Shown: positions 23,354 to 27,555 of the stretch, piece by piece
Layout of the letters: every line of letters starts with the position of its first letter
Position numbering within the stretch: the first letter of the stretch is position 1
DNA from: Bacteroidales bacterium UBA7009
GTDB lineage: Bacteria > Bacteroidota > Bacteroidia > Bacteroidales > Paludibacteraceae
Direction: 5' to 3'
DNA: 27,555 nucleotides
Assembly: GCA_002449665.1 (NCBI GenBank)
Contig: DJXH01000039.1
Coordinates: 1-27,555, forward strand
Notes under the pieces: generated by a model
What the model was told of the DNA's origin: nothing
Databases searched by the model: none
The model's input: only the letters and a program-made list of their open reading frames with translations
Program-made: the position numbers and the translations under genes

Positions 23354-25274
23354 TGTGAGCGGGTTTGATGTCGGGATATTGTATGCGGTGGTGGTGGATG
23401 GATATGAGTTTGTCGGCGAGGGTGCGTTTGATGTCTTCAAGGTCGCGGAAGGAGAGGGGAGTGAGGGCAAACTGTCCGTCGCTGATCTGCTGTCCGACCA
23501 TCTGCTCCACCATATTGCGTATGGAGTCTTCGGTGTAGGTGGTGAGCGAGCGTGAGCGGGCTTCTACGGCATCTGCCATCATCAGTATGGCTTCTTCTTT
23601 GGTCTCGGGGCGTGGTCCCGGGTATTGGAAGTCAGCGGGGTTGAGGTCTTTTTCCGCTTCGGGGTTCTCCTGACGGAGGCGGTTGACTTCCGAGTTGTAA
23701 AAATACCTTACGAGCGATGTGCCGTGGTGTGAGCGGATGAAGGCTTCTATTACTCGTGGCAGTCCGGCTTTGCGGGCTATATGTACGCCTTCCGTAACGT
23801 GGGATATGACTATGGCTGCCGCATCTCTGTTGCTCAGGCTCAGGAGCGGGTTATGGTTGTCGGCTTGGTTCTCTGTGAACATCTCCGGCTGTGTCATCTT
23901 ACCTATGTCGTGGTAGAGTGCGCCGGTGCGGACGAGCAGTGCTTTGGCTCCTATGCTCTTGGCGGCTTCGGAGGCGAGGTTACTCACTTGCAGCGAGTGT
24001 TGGAAAGTGCCGGGGGCTTTCTCGGCAAACTCGTGCATAAGGTCGCTGTTGAGGTTACCGAGTTCGATAAGAGTGATACTGCTCACAAGTCCGAAGAGTT
24101 TTTCAAAGACGTAGATGATGCCATATACGCCGAGTACGAGTGTGCCGTTGGCGGCAAAACATACGTATGGTTTCCAACTGAGGTGTGTAATGGTTCCTGT
24201 CAGTGCTATATGGAAAGTAGTGTATATGACGCTGTATGCGAGGAAGATATATACGGCGCAAAGTGCAAGTTGTGAGCGGCGGGTGATGTCTTTGAGTGCC
24301 ACCACCGTAACGAGTCCGACAGGTATTTGCAGCAGCAGGAAGACAAAGGGTTCGCCCACGTACAACGACACTGTCAGTATGCAGGTCAGGTAGAGCATAA
24401 AGGCGGTGCGGGAGTCGTAGAAGACGCGCACGAGAATGACTATCCACGAGAAGGGTATGAGGTAGATGAGAGTGGGGTGTGGAAACTGCAAAAGCAACAG
24501 CGATGCCGCTATCAGTATGATAGCAACGATGGAGAAGAAAACTACAGACCGCAGTTGGTTCCACAGCGGACGGCGGAAAACTACCAAATACGCTGCAAAA
24601 AGGAAGATAAAGAAACTGATGATAAAGTACCGGCTCAGGCGTGAGAAGAGCAAGTGCTGTTCGGATATTCCTTTCTCCGCGTATGCTTTTTGCATAGATT
24701 TGAGTATTCGTGCCGTTTCGCTTGACACTATCTCTCCGCGTTGAATGATTGTTTCGCCTTTGAGTACGGCTCCTTCGGCGGGTGATACTGTCTCTAATAT
24801 GCTTTCGCGCAGTTGGTTAGAGGTGAGGCTGTCGTATGCAAGGTTAGGCTCGAGTTCGCGCCCGACGGCTTCGTATGCTGTCTTGGGTGTGTAGAGGTTG
24901 TCCACGATGATGTCGGTGGAGACGTGCTTGCGGTTGATGAGTCGTATGAAGTCGTAGCCGCCGTCTTTTACCATCTGCATATCTTCGGGAGAGATAATGC
25001 AGAGGGATATGTTGTTGCCCACCTGTCTAAAGCAGGGTGAGTAGGCGAGCAGGGCTGTTTGCTCTTCTCTTTGCAGTTCTTCCTCTGACTTATATATAGG
25101 AAAGTCCTCTTCTGCTACGAGGGTGTTATATGTCCATACTTTTCCCTCTTCTATGGTGTAGTTGAAGGGCTGTTTCTGCTTGGGAGTGCATAGTATGGCT
25201 ACTATCACTATGGTAGCAAGTGATATAGCTTTGAGTACGGAGGCGGGTATCTGTTGCAGTAGCGAGTTGTTCAT
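23343..25274 (-). CDS. PgpH/YqfF-like 7TM HD phosphohydrolase
   Basis: 643 residues. One N-terminal membrane helix (~15-30) is followed by an extracytoplasmic region (~35-210, the 7TMR-HDED type), a multi-helix membrane domain (~214-395) and a cytoplasmic HD domain (~410-615). HD-domain metal ligands are visible as FQHSLQ (H426), YHDIGKM (H455, D456), ISHVTEG (H492) and RSHHGT (H516-H517), with a later MMADAVE. Family members hydrolyse cyclic di-AMP to pApA; this substrate is inferred from the family. Overlaps tadA by 4 bases and dus by 11 bases. Confidence 0.9.
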   Translation of the reverse strand: MNNSLLQQIPASVLKAISLATIVIVAILCTPKQKQPFNYTIEEGKVWTYNTLVAEEDFPIYKSEEELQREEQTALLAYSPCFRQVGNNISLCIISPEDMQMVKDGGYDFIRLINRKHVSTDIIVDNLYTPKTAYEAVGRELEPNLAYDSLTSNQLRESILETVSPAEGAVLKGETIIQRGEIVSSETARILKSMQKAYAEKGISEQHLLFSRLSRYFIISFFIFLFAAYLVVFRRPLWNQLRSVVFFSIVAIILIAASLLLLQFPHPTLIYLIPFSWIVILVRVFYDSRTAFMLYLTCILTVSLYVGEPFVFLLLQIPVGLVTVVALKDITRRSQLALCAVYIFLAYSVIYTTFHIALTGTITHLSWKPYVCFAANGTLVLGVYGIIYVFEKLFGLVSSITLIELGNLNSDLMHEFAEKAPGTFQHSLQVSNLASEAAKSIGAKALLVRTGALYHDIGKMTQPEMFTENQADNHNPLLSLSNRDAAAIVISHVTEGVHIARKAGLPRVIEAFIRSHHGTSLVRYFYNSEVNRLRQENPEAEKDLNPADFQYPGPRPETKEEAILMMADAVEARSRSLTTYTEDSIRNMVEQMVGQQISDGQFALTPLSFRDLEDIKRTLADKLISIHHHRIQYPDIKPAHNAK

Positions 25275-25705
25275 GAACGTTTGTTTTTGAAGAATGTTTG
25301 TATCAGTTGTTTACACTCGTCTGCTCTTACTCCTTGTGTTATGGAACATTTGGGGTGGAGTGCTTGCGGAGCAAAGCGAGTGTAACCTTTTTTCTCGTCG
25401 CTTGTGCCGTAAACGAGTCGGCTTATCTGCGCCCATCCTATGGCTCCGGCGCACATTATGCACGGCTCTACGGTAACGTATAGAGTGCAGTCTTTGAGGT
25501 ACTTGCCGCCGAGTGTGGCCGCGGCTGCCGTGATGGCTTGTATCTCGGCGTGGGCTGTAACGTCTTGTAGTGTTTCCGTGAGGTTGTGTCCGCGCCCTAT
25601 TATCCTGTTTTGCGACACAATGATACAGCCTATCGGTATTTCGTCTGCTTGCAGGGCTTTTTGTGCTTCGCCGAGGGCAAGTGTCATATAGTCTTCGTCT
25701 GTCAT
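25271..25705 (-). CDS. tadA: tRNA adenosine(34) deaminase
   Basis: 144 residues. Converts A34 to inosine in the tRNA anticodon. Zinc-deaminase motifs are present: H52-A-E54 (VTAHAEIQAI) and P81-C82-IM-C85 (EPCIMCAGAI). RLVYGTSDEKKGY and the Lys-rich end are as in TadA. A guanine/cytosine deaminase is a less likely reading. Lies 17 bases after the GGGP synthase gene and overlaps the HD gene by 4 bases. Confidence 0.92.
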   Translation of the reverse strand: MTDEDYMTLALGEAQKALQADEIPIGCIIVSQNRIIGRGHNLTETLQDVTAHAEIQAITAAAATLGGKYLKDCTLYVTVEPCIMCAGAIGWAQISRLVYGTSDEKKGYTRFAPQALHPKCSITQGVRADECKQLIQTFFKNKRS

Positions 25706-25722
25706 CGTTAGAGTGTTGTTTA

Positions 25723-26463
25723 TCAGCCGATATTGGCTGATGCTTTAATACCGGCTGATTCGTTAATACGAAAGAGCGGTATCTGTTCGGGGTGCCTTTC
25801 AAAGTGGTTGCCTATGACCACGACGTCGGCTCCGGCGTTGAAAGCCTGTTGCATCTGCTCGGGTGTGCATATACCTCCGCCTACTATGAGGGGCAGACTG
25901 ACGGCTTGTCTGACGGCGCGTATTATGTCAGTGCTGACAGGTGTTTTGGCTCCGCTGCCGGCTTCGAGATAGACAAGGCGCATTCCGAGCAGTTCGGCTG
26001 CAATGGCAGTACTGACAATCTGCTCAATGTCTGTCTGCGGTATAGGCTGCGAGCGGGTCGTATGCTCTACGCTGCTGTGCGTGCCGCCGTCTATGAGTAT
26101 ATAGCCCATTGGTATGGTTTCTATGCCCGATTGCCTGACTGCCCGTGCTGCTTCTATCTGTCTGCCAATCAGCATCTCGGCGTTGCGTGAGGAGAGGACG
26201 GAGAGGAAAAGCAGTGCATCGGCTTGGTCGGTTATCTGTTGTATGTTACCGGGGAAGAGTATGACGGGTTTGTCGGTCTGCTTTTTGAGTGCTTCTGTCA
26301 GTCGGTCGGCTCCTTCACCTGTGCTGCCGCCTACGAAAACGAGGTCGGCACTTTCAGTGCGGCGGTTTAGGTCGGTGAGTGCCGTCTTCTCGGGGTCAAG
26401 CAATATGGCAAGCATTTTGCCGTTTGCTTTGCTGTGGGTCTGTATGTGGCTTAATATGCTCAT
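25723..26463 (-). CDS. Geranylgeranylglyceryl phosphate synthase family (PcrB-like)
   Basis: 246 residues, a TIM-barrel prenyltransferase. Motifs are LDPEK (22-26), FVGGSTG (43-49), LFPGN (69-73), YLEAGSG (165-171), GGGI (195-198) and VVIGNHFE (215-222). Family enzymes join sn-glycerol 1-phosphate to a polyprenyl diphosphate. In Bacteroidota the physiological product is uncertain, and chain length cannot be told from the sequence. Overlaps gldD by 4 bases, so the two are translationally coupled. Confidence 0.92.
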   Translation of the reverse strand: MSILSHIQTHSKANGKMLAILLDPEKTALTDLNRRTESADLVFVGGSTGEGADRLTEALKKQTDKPVILFPGNIQQITDQADALLFLSVLSSRNAEMLIGRQIEAARAVRQSGIETIPMGYILIDGGTHSSVEHTTRSQPIPQTDIEQIVSTAIAAELLGMRLVYLEAGSGAKTPVSTDIIRAVRQAVSLPLIVGGGICTPEQMQQAFNAGADVVVIGNHFERHPEQIPLFRINESAGIKASANIG

Positions 26464-27029
26464 TGCCAGCGGAAAGTCTCGATCAGCATTTCCATATCCT
26501 CTTTTATATACGAGGCTACGGGAGCAAGGCTGTCTTGATTGGGTATGTTGTTGAAATACAGTGCGGCACGGAAGAAATGGCGTGTGGAGTCGGTGAGGAA
26601 AAACTGCATAGGAGTGGCTGTGTTGCCTTCGAGGTCGAATACTACCGCCGACACATTTGCTTCAGGGTTGTTATAGGCTCTTTCAGGTATGGCTGTGGCT
26701 TTGGTTACGTGTGAGAAGACGAACTCTACGGCATCGTCTGTCAGTGCGCGCAGGTTGTGCCTTATAGGCTTGTAGCTGCAATGTACTATGGCGTTGTATT
26801 GGGGGTAGGTGATGTCTATCCAGTATTTTTCTCCCTCACGGCTGACGGGCTTCACTTGTGCTATGCTGTTCTGCTCAAAACTGTATGGGTAGCCTGCCTG
26901 CCTGTAGGGAGTGTAGTGGTGCTCGGGCAGGTCTATACGGAAATAGCCGTAAGGCTTTGGGGTATAGTGCTTTTGGCAGGCTGTGCAAATCAGCAGAAGA
27001 AGCAATATATAAAGGTGTCGTTTGGGCAT
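26460..27029 (-). CDS. gldD: Gliding motility lipoprotein GldD
   Basis: 189 residues from the ATG at 27029. The frame is open to 27098, but the promoter -7 box lies at 27057-27064, so the shorter form must be used. MPKRHLYILLLLLICTAC is a lipoprotein signal with Cys18. The mature part starts YTPKPYGYFRIDLPEH, as in GldD, and continues with CSYKPIRHN, HVTKATAIPE, GNTATPMQFFLTDSTRHFFR and GALYF-like RAALYF. GldD belongs to the gliding/T9SS accessory group in Bacteroidota, which fits the many secreted proteins with T9SS-like ends in this window. First gene of a five-gene operon. Confidence 0.9.
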   Translation of the reverse strand: MPKRHLYILLLLLICTACQKHYTPKPYGYFRIDLPEHHYTPYRQAGYPYSFEQNSIAQVKPVSREGEKYWIDITYPQYNAIVHCSYKPIRHNLRALTDDAVEFVFSHVTKATAIPERAYNNPEANVSAVVFDLEGNTATPMQFFLTDSTRHFFRAALYFNNIPNQDSLAPVASYIKEDMEMLIETFRWQ

Positions 27030-27056
27030 AGTCAAATTTGAATGTTTTTCGCGCTG

Positions 27057-27088
27057 CAAAGGTAGTGTTTTTTTGCGAATTGTGCAAT
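27057..27088 (-). promoter_or_regulatory. Promoter of the gldD operon
   Basis: Minus-strand TACCTTTG (27057-27064), 20-base spacer, ATTG (27085-27088). It sets the gldD start at 27029. Confidence 0.8.
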
Positions 27089-27181
27089 TTCCGTACAAAT
27101 GTGTGATTTTTCGGGCGGATTGTGCAAATTGTTAAACAAAGTTGGCAAAGTGAATTTTTTGTAAAAATCCTTAGGTTAGTG

Positions 27182-27213
27182 TTTGTTCAAGTGGCGGGTT
27201 TGCCGTACCTTTG
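27182..27213 (+). promoter_or_regulatory. Promoter of the rightmost small-ORF unit
   Basis: TTTG (27182-27185), 20-base spacer, TACCTTTG (27206-27213). Divergent to gldD. Confidence 0.8.
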
Positions 27214-27215
27214 CA

Positions 27216-27265
27216 GCGGATTTGAAAATAGGGATTGGATTAGAGATTGGGTTATTCAAATCCGC
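27216..27265 (+). other. Stem-loop at the 5' end of the small-ORF transcript
   Basis: GCGGATTTGAA (27216-27226) pairs perfectly with TTCAAATCCGC (27255-27265) across a 28-base loop containing two GATTGG repeats. With transcription starting near 27216-27220, almost the whole stem would sit at the RNA's 5' end. Confidence 0.65.
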
Positions 27266-27302
27266 GCATAAGACAGTAAACAGTTAAGACACACTACAGC
27301 TT

Positions 27303-27416
27303 ATGTATAATAAAAAACACATAGTTTTTGACGCACTTTCCTCTGCAAAGAAGAAAGGCGTTTTTTACAATCTGCTCTTTCTTAAAAGGAAGGCAGATAT
27401 GTGTAAAATAGAGTAG
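27303..27416 (+). CDS. 37-residue basic peptide gene or leader peptide
   Basis: ATG at 27303, TAG at 27414-27416. The peptide starts MYNKKHIVFDALSSAKKKGV and continues FYNLLFLKRKADMCKIE. It is rich in Lys (9 of 37) and has no signal peptide. The unit has its own promoter (27182), a 5' stem-loop, and a terminator whose stem begins at the base after the stop codon. That arrangement fits either a small stand-alone gene or a leader peptide with attenuator for a gene beyond the window. There is no run of a single amino acid codon that would identify a classical attenuator. Confidence 0.5.
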   Translation: MYNKKHIVFDALSSAKKKGVFYNLLFLKRKADMCKIE

Positions 27417-27451
27417 GCGGCGTATCGTGTAATGATACAGCCGCTTTTTTT
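27417..27451 (+). terminator. Terminator or attenuator directly after the 37-codon ORF
   Basis: GCGGC GTATC (27417-27426) pairs with GATAC (27434-27438) and GCCGC (27440-27444), with one bulged A, then seven T (27445-27451). Confidence 0.85.
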
Positions 27452-27463
27452 ATCGCAATTTCG

Positions 27464-27477
27464 GCTCAAATTTGAGC
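27464..27477. other. 14-bp perfect palindrome
   Basis: GCTCAAATTTGAGC lies just after the terminator. It could be an operator for a gene outside the window. The rest to 27555 shows no gene or promoter that I recognise. Confidence 0.35.
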
Positions 27478-27555
27478 AGATTGATATTAAAACTTTGAGT
27501 TCTTTGATATACTGAAATAAACTAAACTCGGTTGGAGCAGACAAGGGAACCCTTG

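Noticed and set aside
23354..23470. N-terminal extension of dus by 39 residues
   Set aside because: The extra part is Ser/Pro/Thr-rich and lies fully within the HD gene; the start at 23353 gives the normal family N-terminus.
27030..27098. N-terminal extension of gldD by 23 residues
   Set aside because: The promoter -7 box lies at 27057-27064, inside this extension; the ATG at 27029 gives a proper lipoprotein signal.

Overview
The window looks like a chromosome segment of a member of the Bacteroidales (phylum Bacteroidota). At least eight start regions carry the Bacteroidota-type promoter: a -7 box TACCTTTG and a TTTG-like -33 box, separated by 19-20 bases. The sequence also holds gldD (gliding/type IX secretion group) and a PcrB-like geranylgeranylglyceryl phosphate synthase. 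It has many signal-peptide proteins whose last residues resemble short type IX secretion (T9SS) C-terminal signals. I cannot place it below order level with confidence.

Left part (1-5.6 kb): two minus-strand genes for secreted repeat proteins. The first is cut by the window edge and contains 63-residue repeats that are almost identical at DNA level. The second has 1300 residues, with about twenty YD/RHS-like repeats followed by seven 69-residue InlB B-repeat-like units.

Middle (5.9-18.5 kb): a nearly mirror-symmetric locus centred close to 12.2 kb. Reading outward from the centre, each arm holds a YoeB-type toxin-antitoxin module (intact on the left, decayed on the right), a roughly 1000-residue secreted beta-helix-like protein, a roughly 50-residue peptide gene too short for usual gene calling, and a roughly 225-residue secreted protein that resembles the C-terminal module of the large one. 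Each arm ends in a convergent AAA ATPase gene. The ATPases belong to two different families. The centre holds a good promoter and a terminator-like hairpin about 440 bases apart with no convincing ORF between them, a candidate noncoding RNA.

Right part (18.7-27.1 kb): mostly housekeeping genes. A minus-strand operon, marC - queG-like - rpiB - radical SAM/SPASM, and a plus-strand efp gene start from back-to-back promoters near 21.76 kb. A second minus-strand operon, gldD - GGGP synthase - tadA - PgpH-like HD phosphodiesterase - dus, has short overlaps or gaps throughout and ends tail to tail with efp, overlapping it by 4 bases. At the right edge a well-bounded unit (promoter, 5' stem-loop, 37-residue ORF, terminator) precedes unassigned sequence.

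The most interesting features are the mirrored cassette with its paired microproteins, the decayed second toxin-antitoxin copy, the central RNA candidate, and the repeats upstream of the ATPase genes. All calls come from reading the sequence by eye; no database search was possible.
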